A stretch of 5,543 nt of DNA from an uncultured Clostridia bacterium (lineage in GTDB: Bacteria > Bacillota > Clostridia > Lachnospirales > Anaerotignaceae): the NCBI GenBank assembly GCA_947036475.1, contig CAMQRG010000132.1:1-5543 (forward strand). Direction: 5' to 3'. The notes below the pieces were generated by a model that had not been told where the DNA came from, did not search any database, and was given only the letters and a program-made list of their open reading frames with translations. This document shows, one piece after another, positions 1-5,513 of this stretch. The translations under genes were made by a program, and so were the position numbers. Position 1 is the first letter of the stretch; each line of letters begins with the position of its first letter.

Positions 1-30
1 CGTGGGCTCGGAGATGTGTATAAGAGACAC
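1..30. other. Nextera (Tn5) library adapter, read-2 side, not genomic
   Basis: Bases 1-11 match the end of the Illumina Nextera read-2 adapter, and 12-30 match the 19-base Tn5 mosaic end except for the last base (30 is C where the mosaic end has G). The mosaic end points inward, as in a tagmented library molecule. Base 30 may be genomic or an error. Any open reading frame crossing this point (for example one starting MGSEMCIRDT on the plus strand) is an artefact. Confidence 0.97.
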
Positions 31-45
31 CATAAATGCCTCCTT
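31..45 (-). promoter_or_regulatory. SD sequence and start codon of a gene cut off by the adapter
   Basis: Read on the minus strand, AAGGAGG (45-39) is followed by a 5-base spacer and ATG (33-31), directly against the adapter. This is a near-ideal Clostridia ribosome binding site, so a gene very probably begins here and continues leftwards outside the window. Nothing of its protein can be read: the apparent continuation M-V-S-L-I-H-I is translated adapter. It lies 66 bases after the stop of the small membrane protein gene and on the same strand, so the two may share a transcript. Confidence 0.62.
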
Positions 46-64
46 ATTCTGGTTGAAAAGTGTG

Positions 65-92
65 CAGGACTCTGGAATATACCAGAGCCCTG
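65..92 (-). terminator. 11-bp stem-loop between two minus-strand genes
   Basis: CAGGGCTCTGG and CCAGAGTCCTG (minus strand) pair over 11 bp around a 6-base TATATT loop. The only imperfect pair is G-U in minus-strand RNA, whereas plus-strand RNA would have an A-C mismatch, so the structure fits transcription on the minus strand. It begins 7 bases after the stop codon of the membrane protein gene. It is not followed by a clean T run (CACACTTTTC), and the next gene's SD begins 19 bases later. It may be a weak or partial terminator, or an mRNA processing or stabilising hairpin within an operon. Confidence 0.4.
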
Positions 93-99
93 CCAGATG

Positions 100-345
100 T
101 TATTTTGCTGCGGAAAAATCCGGAACAGGCCGGATGCTTCCTGTCGTCTGCCGCTCATCAGGTGTCTGGGAAAGCTTTCCACAGAAGTATACAAATGTTG
201 CGGCGAAAGTGAGTATGACAGCCATAAAAATTTTCATGACACCCGCAGTCCATGGCTCTGAAAAAGCGATGTAGCAGGAAAAAATATAGCATACCAGAGA
301 AACAATGGTGCTCATAGCCTGACGATTTGTGATTTCATTCCTCAT
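100..345 (-). CDS. Small two-TM membrane protein of unknown function (81 aa)
   Basis: I do not recognise the family. The 81-residue product has a short basic N-terminus (MRNEITNRQ), a hydrophobic segment at about residues 11-29, a short turn with the motif SEPWTAG, a second hydrophobic segment at about 35-56, and a polar tail with K57, R65 and R72. The distribution of basic residues suggests a membrane hairpin with both ends in the cytoplasm. The ATG is well supported: TAAGGAGG (360-353) lies 7 bases upstream. The stop is TAA. The gene follows asnA on the same strand but is separated by 259 bases with a stem-loop and its own promoter, so it is probably a separate unit. It may be co-transcribed with the gene whose start lies at 33. 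There is no signal-peptide cleavage site and no enzyme motif. The coding call is sound; the function is open. Confidence 0.82.
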   Translation of the reverse strand: MRNEITNRQAMSTIVSLVCYIFSCYIAFSEPWTAGVMKIFMAVILTFAATFVYFCGKLSQTPDERQTTGSIRPVPDFSAAK

Positions 346-382
346 AAGAAAACCTCCTTAATTAAAATAACATTTTTGCGGC

Positions 383-437
383 GGCAGACATTATCATAAA
401 AAATATCAAAAACAGAAAGAAATTTTCGCAGTCTGCC
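383..437 (-). repeat. 7-bp inverted repeat in the leader of the membrane protein gene
   Basis: GGCAGAC (383-389) and GTCTGCC (431-437) are perfect inverted copies separated by 41 AT-rich bases. Both lie inside the roughly 125-base predicted 5' untranslated region, about 20 to 90 bases upstream of the SD. In RNA this would be a GC-rich clamp closing a large AT-rich loop. It could be a leader structure, but a 7-bp match over this distance can also arise by chance. Confidence 0.3.
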
Positions 438-454
438 TGAAACGATGTTGTTTT

Positions 455-466
455 AAGAGATCTCTT
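455..466. promoter_or_regulatory. 12-bp perfect palindrome near the transcription start; possible operator
   Basis: AAGAGATCTCTT is a perfect palindrome. It begins 10 bases downstream of the predicted -10 box, so it spans about +5 to +16 of the predicted transcript. That position suits a repressor site for a dimeric DNA-binding protein. The sequence is AT-rich and short, no regulator is known, and no second copy was seen in the other promoters of the window. Confidence 0.35.
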
Positions 467-476
467 TTATGTACTT

Positions 477-505
477 ATATTAGCACATAAGGGAGTATTT
501 GTAAA
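477..505 (-). promoter_or_regulatory. Sigma-A-type promoter of the small membrane protein gene
   Basis: On the minus strand, TTTACA (505-500, 5 of 6 to the -35 consensus) is followed after exactly 17 bases by TAATAT (482-477, 4 of 6 to the -10 consensus). A TGC just before the -10 gives an extended -10. Predicted transcription starts near 470, leaving a leader of about 125 bases before the ATG at 345. This is long for a short gene and leaves room for regulation. Confidence 0.55.
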
Positions 506-549
506 ATTCAGGGAATGAAATATATGAATCGAAAAAATTAATATAGAGT

Positions 550-585
550 ATACGGGCAGACCCCATGCGGCGGACCTGCCCGTAT
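550..585 (-). terminator. 14-bp stem-loop behind asnA, likely terminator
   Basis: In minus-strand RNA, 14 bases on each side pair (585-572 with 563-550) around an 8-base loop. The GC-rich core is CGGGCAG/CTGCCCG, and two inner pairs are G-U. Plus-strand RNA would lose those inner pairs, which points to minus-strand function. It starts 19 bases after the asnA stop codon. A T-rich stretch (TTAATTTTTTC) comes only about 9 bases after the stem, so it is not a textbook intrinsic terminator in that direction. In the plus direction TTTT follows immediately, so it might act bidirectionally. Confidence 0.6.
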
Positions 586-604
586 TTTGTCCATATTTTG
601 TTAT

Positions 605-1612
605 TTACAGAAGCGTTACGCCTGCCGCACTGCATACATCGAAGGTTTCCTGATCCCATATGGAGGACTGCACTTCGCCAATATGTGCCTTGCCCAGCAG
701 CAGCATACAGATTCTGGACTGGCCGATGCCGCCGCCGATGGTGCAGGGCAGCTTGCCCTCCAGCAGCATTCTGTGGTAAGTCAGAGTGCGGCGGTCCTCA
801 CAGCCAGCCTTACGCAGCTGCTGGTCAAGTGTGAAGGGGTCCACACGGATACCCATAGAGGATACTTCCAGAGCATTGTCAAGAACAGTGTTGTAAAACA
901 GCAAATCGCCGTTCAGCTGCCAGTCGTCATAGTCCGGAGAACGGCTGTCATGCGGTTCGCCGGAGCGCAGCTTATCGCCGATCTGCATAATGAAAACAGT
1001 CTTGTGTTCCTTGGTGATGGCGTTTTCGCGTTCCTTTGGCGTCAGGTCCGGATAAAGGTCCTCCAGTTCCTGAGAGGTGATAAATGTAACCTCGCGGCAA
1101 AGTTCTGTCTTAATGCGGGGATATTTCTTTTTCAGCACGTCCAGCGTGTCGCAGACAGCGATCACAATGCCCTGCACAGTAAATTTCAGTTCCTGCAGGT
1201 TTCGTTTTTCCGGTGTGATAACCTTTTCCCAGTCCCATTGGTCAACATAAATAGAATGTAAATTATCCAGCGTTTCATCCCGGCGGATTGCATTCATATC
1301 GGTATAAAGACCCTTGCCGGGGCGGAAATCGTAGCGGTAAAGTGCCATGCGCTTCCATTTTGCCAGAGAATGTACAACCTCGGCAGTCACACCCGTTGCG
1401 GGCACTTCAAAGCTGACGGGACGCTCCACGCCGCTCAGGTTGTCGTTCAGCCCCGTTGCTGGGTCAACGAACAGGGGCGCGGATACGCGCTTGAGGTTTA
1501 GTGTCTGGGAAAGATTTTCCTCAAACGTATGATGAATCACGCCGATGGCGTTTTGTGTTTCATAAAGCGTGAGGGCAGATTCGTAACCCTGTGGAATGAT
1601 TGTTTTGCTCAT
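605..1612 (-). CDS. asnA: Aspartate-ammonia ligase (asparagine synthetase A)
   Basis: This cytoplasmic enzyme makes asparagine from aspartate, ammonia and ATP, releasing AMP and pyrophosphate. It has the catalytic fold of class II aminoacyl-tRNA synthetases. The 335 residues match the family length (about 330) and the gene is intact. Recognisable blocks in order are LNDNLSGVE (55-63), VVHSLAKWKR (79-88), YVDQWDWE (122-129), SRSPDYDDW (223-231), LNGDLLFYN (233-241), SSMGIRVD (251-258) and the class II motif 3 TIGGGIGQSR (291-300). Compared with the E. coli protein as I recall it, the insertion between DYDDW and LNGD is absent, which I take to be the Gram-positive form. The ATG has TGAGG with an 8-base spacer upstream. 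A near-consensus promoter lies just upstream and a stem-loop downstream, so it looks monocistronic. The leader is too short for a T-box, which many Firmicutes use for this gene. Confidence 0.98.
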   Translation of the reverse strand: MSKTIIPQGYESALTLYETQNAIGVIHHTFEENLSQTLNLKRVSAPLFVDPATGLNDNLSGVERPVSFEVPATGVTAEVVHSLAKWKRMALYRYDFRPGKGLYTDMNAIRRDETLDNLHSIYVDQWDWEKVITPEKRNLQELKFTVQGIVIAVCDTLDVLKKKYPRIKTELCREVTFITSQELEDLYPDLTPKERENAITKEHKTVFIMQIGDKLRSGEPHDSRSPDYDDWQLNGDLLFYNTVLDNALEVSSMGIRVDPFTLDQQLRKAGCEDRRTLTYHRMLLEGKLPCTIGGGIGQSRICMLLLGKAHIGEVQSSIWDQETFDVCSAAGVTLL

Positions 1613-1651
1613 ATTAAAAGCCTCATTTCATGATAAGATTTTTATTTATTA

Positions 1652-1680
1652 AGGATACCTATGCGAAGGCGGTTTGTCAA
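1652..1680 (-). promoter_or_regulatory. Strong sigma-A-type promoter of asnA
   Basis: On the minus strand, a perfect TTGACA (1680-1675) and a TATCCT (1657-1652, 4 of 6) are separated by exactly 17 bases. Predicted start is near 1645, giving a leader of only about 33 bases before the asnA ATG. Between this promoter and the end of the upstream TPR gene (about 110 bases) I see only short stems, CTGAC/GTCAG (1736-1740 and 1747-1751) and CAGGG/CCCTG, and no convincing intrinsic terminator. Read-through from the folC operon into asnA is therefore possible. Confidence 0.75.
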
Positions 1681-1789
1681 GGTAGAATAAGGATTTGCAG
1701 AACTCTGCCACATACTTCACAGGGAATTTTACCCCCTGACTTGTTTGTCAGCCATACTAAGCATATAAGTCCAGACGCCAAAAGCGGCT

Positions 1790-3196
1790 TTAATTCTGCG
1801 GTGTATCCGTTCCTGCATTCAGCAGACGCAAAGCGTTTTCCACGTTTGACATCTGGTTGGAATCAGGGTAATCTGTGACAATCTGCTCATAATATTTCTT
1901 TGCGGTTTCATTATCCCCGTCATGTTCAGCAATCCGCGCCAGATAATAGAGGATATCATCTACAAAATTTTCGCCGCTAACATATTCCATTGCGTTTTCG
2001 AGGCTTACTTTTGCCTCCGCAAAATGGTTGCTCAGGAATTCGCCCTTGCCATTGGTATAATACGCATATGCAGCGTTCGGGTAAACGGTACTCTTAATCG
2101 AATTATACATTGCAAGATCCTCTTCGCCAAAGCCGATGGTATCAATTGCGGCAAGCGTTGTGACGCAGTCGATATATTTTTCATCTGAAAGCTGAGAAGC
2201 AGCGGTCTGCAAAAGCTCCAGATTTGCCTGTTTGTTCTCCTCACTGCGAAGCAGCCTGTTTTCTTCCTGCAATTTTTGCAGTTCTTCCCGCATGGAAAGT
2301 ACTTCTTCCGGCGTCATTTCTGTTTCGCCGGCATAATGGTCCACTTTTGCCTGCAAATCTTTGATAGACTTGTCCTTGCTGTCGTTCAGTGCGGGCATAA
2401 CCAGCACAAGCATCACTACCGCTGTGGCAACGATGCCCAGCAGAAACGCAAGCAGATCACGCTTTTCCAGCACGCTGTTTGTTGTCTTTTCCTTACGCTT
2501 GTAGCGTGGTATGGGTGGACTGCTGTCCGTTTTTTTGATGCTGACGGCAGCGTTTTTCTCCGCCTTTTTTACAGGCGGCGGCACAGGCGTGCTGCCCATC
2601 AGCTGGGCGTAATGCAATGCCAGCGGGTTCAGCGTGTCCCGCTTGAGTACAATCTCATTGTAATGTTGCGCCCGCTTCATATTTTTATCTTCAATACAGC
2701 AGAGCGTCATAAGGTTGTACGCATCAAGAAAATCAGGGTTGTTGTCAAGGGCTTTTTTCAGCTGAATGATTGCCAGATCATCGCTGCCTTGTTTCAGGTA
2801 ATAAATTGCCTGATTATACATTCGCACAGCGTCATTGCATTTTTCCATCTCCCGCCCGTTTTTTTGCAGGAAATCAATATATCCTGCGGCGGGATTATTT
2901 TTATTCGAGATAGACGTGCTGACAATCCAATGCTTGAGTGCGTCCGCAATGTGTCCCGTTTCGGAAAGTATCAGCCCCAGAAGGTTCCGCGCGGGAATGT
3001 TATTTTTATCAAAAAGAAGGCTCTGCTCCAAATTTGCCGCTGCGCCGGAAAGATCGCGGATTGCTGCTTTTTGCAGGGCTTCGTTGTAAAGCCGTATGGA
3101 AACGTTCCGCGCTTTATGGAAAATATAGGCGTCAGCTCCGCAGTTCGGGCAGACATAGCCTTCGGAAATTTCATAGCCACAGTTAAGACATTTCAT
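1790..3196 (-). CDS. Zinc-ribbon TPR membrane protein with extracytoplasmic coiled coil and TPR domain
   Basis: No specific function is recognised, but the architecture of the 468 residues is clear. An N-terminal zinc ribbon has C3-x2-C6 and C16-x2-C19. TPR-like helical repeats occupy about 34-99 and 124-189, for example an A-x-x-x-L-x-x-A-L-x-x-x-P pattern. A proline/lysine-rich linker spans about 203-245. A single TM segment, DLLAFLLGIVATAVVMLVLV, is at about 247-266. A charged coiled coil lies at about 275-335. C-terminal TPR-like repeats (about 374-445) contain AKKYYEQIVTDYPDS, like the YbgF/BamD style. Basic residues just before the TM segment put the N-terminus in the cytoplasm and the C-terminus outside. 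I chose the ATG at 3196 because AAAGGAG lies 7 bases upstream; an earlier in-frame ATG at 3217 has no SD. It is the last gene of the folC operon, 17 bases behind the small ORF. It is probably a scaffold that bridges two compartments. Confidence 0.93.
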   Translation of the reverse strand: MKCLNCGYEISEGYVCPNCGADAYIFHKARNVSIRLYNEALQKAAIRDLSGAAANLEQSLLFDKNNIPARNLLGLILSETGHIADALKHWIVSTSISNKNNPAAGYIDFLQKNGREMEKCNDAVRMYNQAIYYLKQGSDDLAIIQLKKALDNNPDFLDAYNLMTLCCIEDKNMKRAQHYNEIVLKRDTLNPLALHYAQLMGSTPVPPPVKKAEKNAAVSIKKTDSSPPIPRYKRKEKTTNSVLEKRDLLAFLLGIVATAVVMLVLVMPALNDSKDKSIKDLQAKVDHYAGETEMTPEEVLSMREELQKLQEENRLLRSEENKQANLELLQTAASQLSDEKYIDCVTTLAAIDTIGFGEEDLAMYNSIKSTVYPNAAYAYYTNGKGEFLSNHFAEAKVSLENAMEYVSGENFVDDILYYLARIAEHDGDNETAKKYYEQIVTDYPDSNQMSNVENALRLLNAGTDTPQN

Positions 3197-3213
3197 GATA
3201 TCGCTCCTTTGGC

Positions 3214-3366
3214 TCATTCGAAGGACGGCGGCTGTGTGCTGCTTTTTGCGATATGTTGTAAAATATCCAGCAGATCCTGCATCTGGGAGGGATGCAGGGC
3301 GTCCTCTATATCTTTCAGCTCCAAAATTGGCTGGTAGCGGGAAAGTTCATCTTTGAAATTAAACAC
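3214..3366 (-). CDS. Small hypothetical protein (50 aa), GTG start, in the folC operon
   Basis: This short gene begins with GTG (3366-3364) behind a strong GGAGGT (3381-3376), with 10 bases between GGAGG and the start. It ends at TGA (3216-3214). The 50-residue product starts (M)FNFKDELSRYQPILELKDIE and ends with a polar tail KSSTQPPSFE. The middle (about residues 4-42) is rich in Leu, Ile, Asp, Glu and Gln, with the spacing of amphipathic helices. It has no TM segment, signal peptide, cysteine pair or known motif, so it is probably a small cytoplasmic helical protein. It fills the gap between folC (stop 18 bases upstream) and the TPR gene (start 17 bases downstream), and its stop overlaps the unused ATG at 3217 as ATGA. 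The tight spacing and strong SD support a real translated gene. The family is not recognised. Confidence 0.78.
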   Translation of the reverse strand: MFNFKDELSRYQPILELKDIEDALHPSQMQDLLDILQHIAKSSTQPPSFE

Positions 3367-3384
3367 AGAAAAATTACCTCCGTT

Positions 3385-4689
3385 TCAAGTCGTAGGGGAA
3401 AGAGATTTTATAAAACTTCTCAGTGCGCCGACCATATACAAAGAACCGCAGGCAAGCACTACTCCGTCCTCAGGCGTGACGGAGAGGGCTTTTCGGTATG
3501 CATTTTCCAGATTTTTTTCCAGACAGATTTCTCCGGAAAATCCGGAGATGGAGCGGGAAAGCGTCAGGACGTCAAGCCTGCGGTGGCTTTCTGGCTCCGT
3601 CAATATGGCGGTGCGGGCGAAGGGCAGTATTTCCTCCGCCATTTTTCGATATTCTTTATCACCCAGAACACCAAGGATCAGGGTTGCTTTATTTTCTTGA
3701 AAATAAACGGAAAGGGATTCCGCAAGCCGCGAAATTCCATCGGCGTTATGCGCCCCGTCCAGAATAACAAGGGGCTTTCTGCCGCAGATTTCCATTCTGC
3801 CAGCCCATCGGGCGTCTGCCAGCCCTTTGCGCACAGCTTGCTCGGGCAGAGAAAGTCCCTGCCTGCGCAGAACGGTACAGGCGGCTAAAACAGTGACACA
3901 GTTGGAGATTTGATAGTTCCCCAAAAGCGGCAGAGAGATATTTTTGTAAGCTGCCAGTCTGCTGTTTACAGAAAATACTGTTCCCTCCAGTGTCTGGGAA
4001 GAAACAGAAATTTCCGCATCGTTTGGGCAGAAGAAAGGCGCGTCCTTTTCACAGGCATACGTCTTTACCATATTATATACTATTTGTCCTTGAGAATACA
4101 ACACCACAGGGCAATTTTTCTTGATAATTCCTGCTTTTTCTTTTGCGATTCCTTCCAGAGAACTGCCTAAAAACTCAGTATGGTCAATGCTGATAGACAT
4201 AATAAGGCTCAGAAGGGGTTTTTCGACGACATTTGTCGCGTCAAATGTCCCGCCAAGGCCGACTTCCAGCACAAGGACGTCAACGTTCTGGCGGGCGAAA
4301 TAATGGAACGCCGCGCCGGTGATGATTTCAAACAGAGTTGGGACGTCTTTGCCCTCGGCTTTCAGTTCCTCACATGCCTGTTTTGCCAATGTGATTTCGT
4401 AACAGAAATCTTCGTCACTGATTTCCTCGCCGTTGATGAGAAAACGCTCGTTGTACCTCTCAAGATGGGGGGAGGTATACGTTCCTGTACGGTAACCCGC
4501 GGTGGCCAGGACAGAGGAAAGCATAGCGGCGGCGGAGCCCTTGCCGTTCGTGCCGGCAATATGGATAACGGAAAGTTTTTTTTCGGGATTGCCTAATTTA
4601 TCGCATAAAAGCCGTATACGTTCCAGCCCGGGGCGGGACGCAAAGCCGACTTCTTCTTCCAAATAATGGATACATTCCTGTATGTTCAT
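3385..4689 (-). CDS. folC: Bifunctional folylpolyglutamate synthase / dihydrofolate synthase
   Basis: FolC is a cytoplasmic Mur-ligase-family enzyme. It joins glutamate to dihydropteroate (in the dihydrofolate synthase form) and adds further gamma-glutamates to folates, using ATP, so that they are retained and used by folate enzymes. The 434 residues match the family (E. coli about 420) and are uninterrupted. Landmarks are the P-loop HIAGTNGKGS (43-52), TYTSPHL (70-76), EVGLGGTFDATN (142-153), DHTEFLG (169-175), KEKAGIIK (183-190) with the lysine expected to be carbamylated, GNYQISN (257-263), RWAGRME (294-300) and LDGAHN (310-315). I start at the ATG at 4689, with AAAGGG 8 bases upstream. 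A GTG at 4698 is in frame but lies against the SD. Whether it also has dihydrofolate synthase activity cannot be read from sequence alone. It is the first gene of the operon, followed by the 50-aa gene and the TPR gene. Confidence 0.97.
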   Translation of the reverse strand: MNIQECIHYLEEEVGFASRPGLERIRLLCDKLGNPEKKLSVIHIAGTNGKGSAAAMLSSVLATAGYRTGTYTSPHLERYNERFLINGEEISDEDFCYEITLAKQACEELKAEGKDVPTLFEIITGAAFHYFARQNVDVLVLEVGLGGTFDATNVVEKPLLSLIMSISIDHTEFLGSSLEGIAKEKAGIIKKNCPVVLYSQGQIVYNMVKTYACEKDAPFFCPNDAEISVSSQTLEGTVFSVNSRLAAYKNISLPLLGNYQISNCVTVLAACTVLRRQGLSLPEQAVRKGLADARWAGRMEICGRKPLVILDGAHNADGISRLAESLSVYFQENKATLILGVLGDKEYRKMAEEILPFARTAILTEPESHRRLDVLTLSRSISGFSGEICLEKNLENAYRKALSVTPEDGVVLACGSLYMVGALRSFIKSLSPTT

Positions 4690-4728
4690 GGGAAACACCC
4701 TTTCTAAATCTAAGGTATTGTGATATTT

Positions 4729-4756
4729 ATTATAGCAACTGAGCGGATTTCTGCAA
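4729..4756 (-). promoter_or_regulatory. folC operon promoter
   Basis: On the minus strand, TTGCAG (4756-4751) is followed after 16 bases by a perfect TATAAT (4734-4729), preceded by TGC (extended -10). Predicted start is near 4722, with a leader of about 33 bases. That leaves no room for a folate riboswitch. A/T tracts at 4769-4782, including the AT-rich palindrome GAAAAAA-CA-TTTTTTC (4768-4783), lie just upstream of the -35 and could act as an UP element. Confidence 0.72.
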
Positions 4757-4868
4757 TATTTTGAAGGGAAAAAACATTTTTTCAGCTGCTGTTTGGGACA
4801 AGCTGGTTTTGTGAGCCGGATTTCCCAGTAAAAAAGGGCTTTCCGCTGAAATGGATACAGGGTAAGAT

Positions 4869-4897
4869 TTGCAGTTTGCGGCAGGGTGTGCTATAAT
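4869..4897 (+). promoter_or_regulatory. prmA promoter
   Basis: TTGCAG (4869-4874) is followed after 17 bases by TATAAT (4892-4897), with TGC directly before it (extended -10). Predicted start is near 4904, about 49 bases before the prmA ATG. The same TTGCAG and TGCTATAAT words occur in the opposing folC promoter. Between the two promoters (4757-4868) there is only non-coding sequence with weak imperfect stems and no recognised operator. Confidence 0.68.
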
Positions 4898-4952
4898 TGG
4901 AAAATCGTACCGGCTGGCTGTTTCAGCCGAAAAAGGAAGGAGTATTCCCAAT

Positions 4953-5513
4953 ATGGAATGGATAGAAGTATTTGTTTCTGCCAGTCAGGAAGGGCTGGAG
5001 GCGGCGGCAGGCGTGTTGTATCAGTGCGGGCTGACAGGGCTGATGATACACGATGAAACGGATTTCGCTGAATTTTTGGAAAACCCAAACCGCGAATGGG
5101 ATTATATCGCGGACGAACTGGTGGAGGAACAGGAAAAGCAGAAAACAGGGATAACATTTTTCCTGCGGGACAACCTTTACGGCAGGGAACAGCTTGCGCA
5201 GATTCGCGGCGCACTTGCGGCGGCAAAAGCGGCAGAACAGGAGTCCGGCGTAGCGCTTGGTACGCTGGAAATGACGATGAAAAATGTGCAGGAAGAAGAC
5301 TGGGCGAACAACTGGAAAAAATATTTCAAGCCTTTCCCTATTGGGGAACGGCTGATTGTAAAGCCCTCATGGGAGGAACTGGACGCGCCAACGGATAAGG
5401 CAGTGCTGAATATCGACCCGGGGCATATTTTTGGTACGGGTACACATGAAACGACCCAGCTTTGTATGGAACTGATGGAAAGCGTGCTGAAAGAAGAGGA
5501 CAAGGTCCTGGAT
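4953..5513 (+). CDS. prmA: Ribosomal protein L11 methyltransferase, 3' end missing
   Basis: PrmA is a cytoplasmic SAM-dependent enzyme that trimethylates amino groups of ribosomal protein L11. The visible 187 residues hold the N-terminal substrate-binding domain, then the family signatures EEDWANNWKKYFKPFPIGE (114-132) with RLIVKPSWE, and DPGHIFGTGTHETT (155-168). The reading stops at KVLD (184-187), the beginning of SAM motif I, normally VLDLGCGSG. The next codons, L-S-L-I-H-I-stop, are adapter. The family is about 250-320 residues, so roughly the last third is outside the window. The ATG at 4953 follows AAGGAG with a 10-base spacer. An earlier in-frame ATG at 4869 overlaps the promoter and is unlikely. 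In Bacillus prmA lies behind dnaJ; here it has its own promoter and diverges from folC. Confidence 0.96.

Noticed and set aside
2..274. Plus-strand ORFs at the left edge (90 and 81 codons)
   Set aside because: Both begin within adapter sequence and run antisense to the small membrane protein gene.
515..545. Tiny plus-strand ORF of 8 codons (MKYMNRKN)
   Set aside because: No proper SD and no supporting context; too short to distinguish from chance in AT-rich sequence.
587..1261. Plus-strand ORF of 224 codons opposite asnA
   Set aside because: It is fully antisense to the conserved asnA frame, has no SD, and begins inside the stem-loop and stop region of asnA.
1613..1789. T-box riboswitch or attenuator for asnA
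   Set aside because: No T-box-like tRNA-acceptor-binding motif or terminator/antiterminator pair is visible, and the predicted leader is only about 33 bases. The short stems at 1736-1751 have 5-bp arms and no T run.
2276..3337. Long plus-strand ORF of 353 codons opposite the TPR gene
   Set aside because: It is antisense to a well-supported gene with an SD and clear domains. Its protein is rich in Cys, His, Arg and Phe in a way typical of a shadow frame, and it has no SD or recognisable motif.
4798..4855. Imperfect stem in the folC-prmA spacer (AGC-GGA-CCC with GGG-TCC-GCT)
   Set aside because: Pairing is broken by a bulge and an internal loop, lies upstream of both predicted transcription starts and has no known role; chance is sufficient.
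4730..4951. Minus-strand ORF of 73 codons upstream of folC
   Set aside because: It covers both divergent promoters, lacks an SD and shows no protein-like features.
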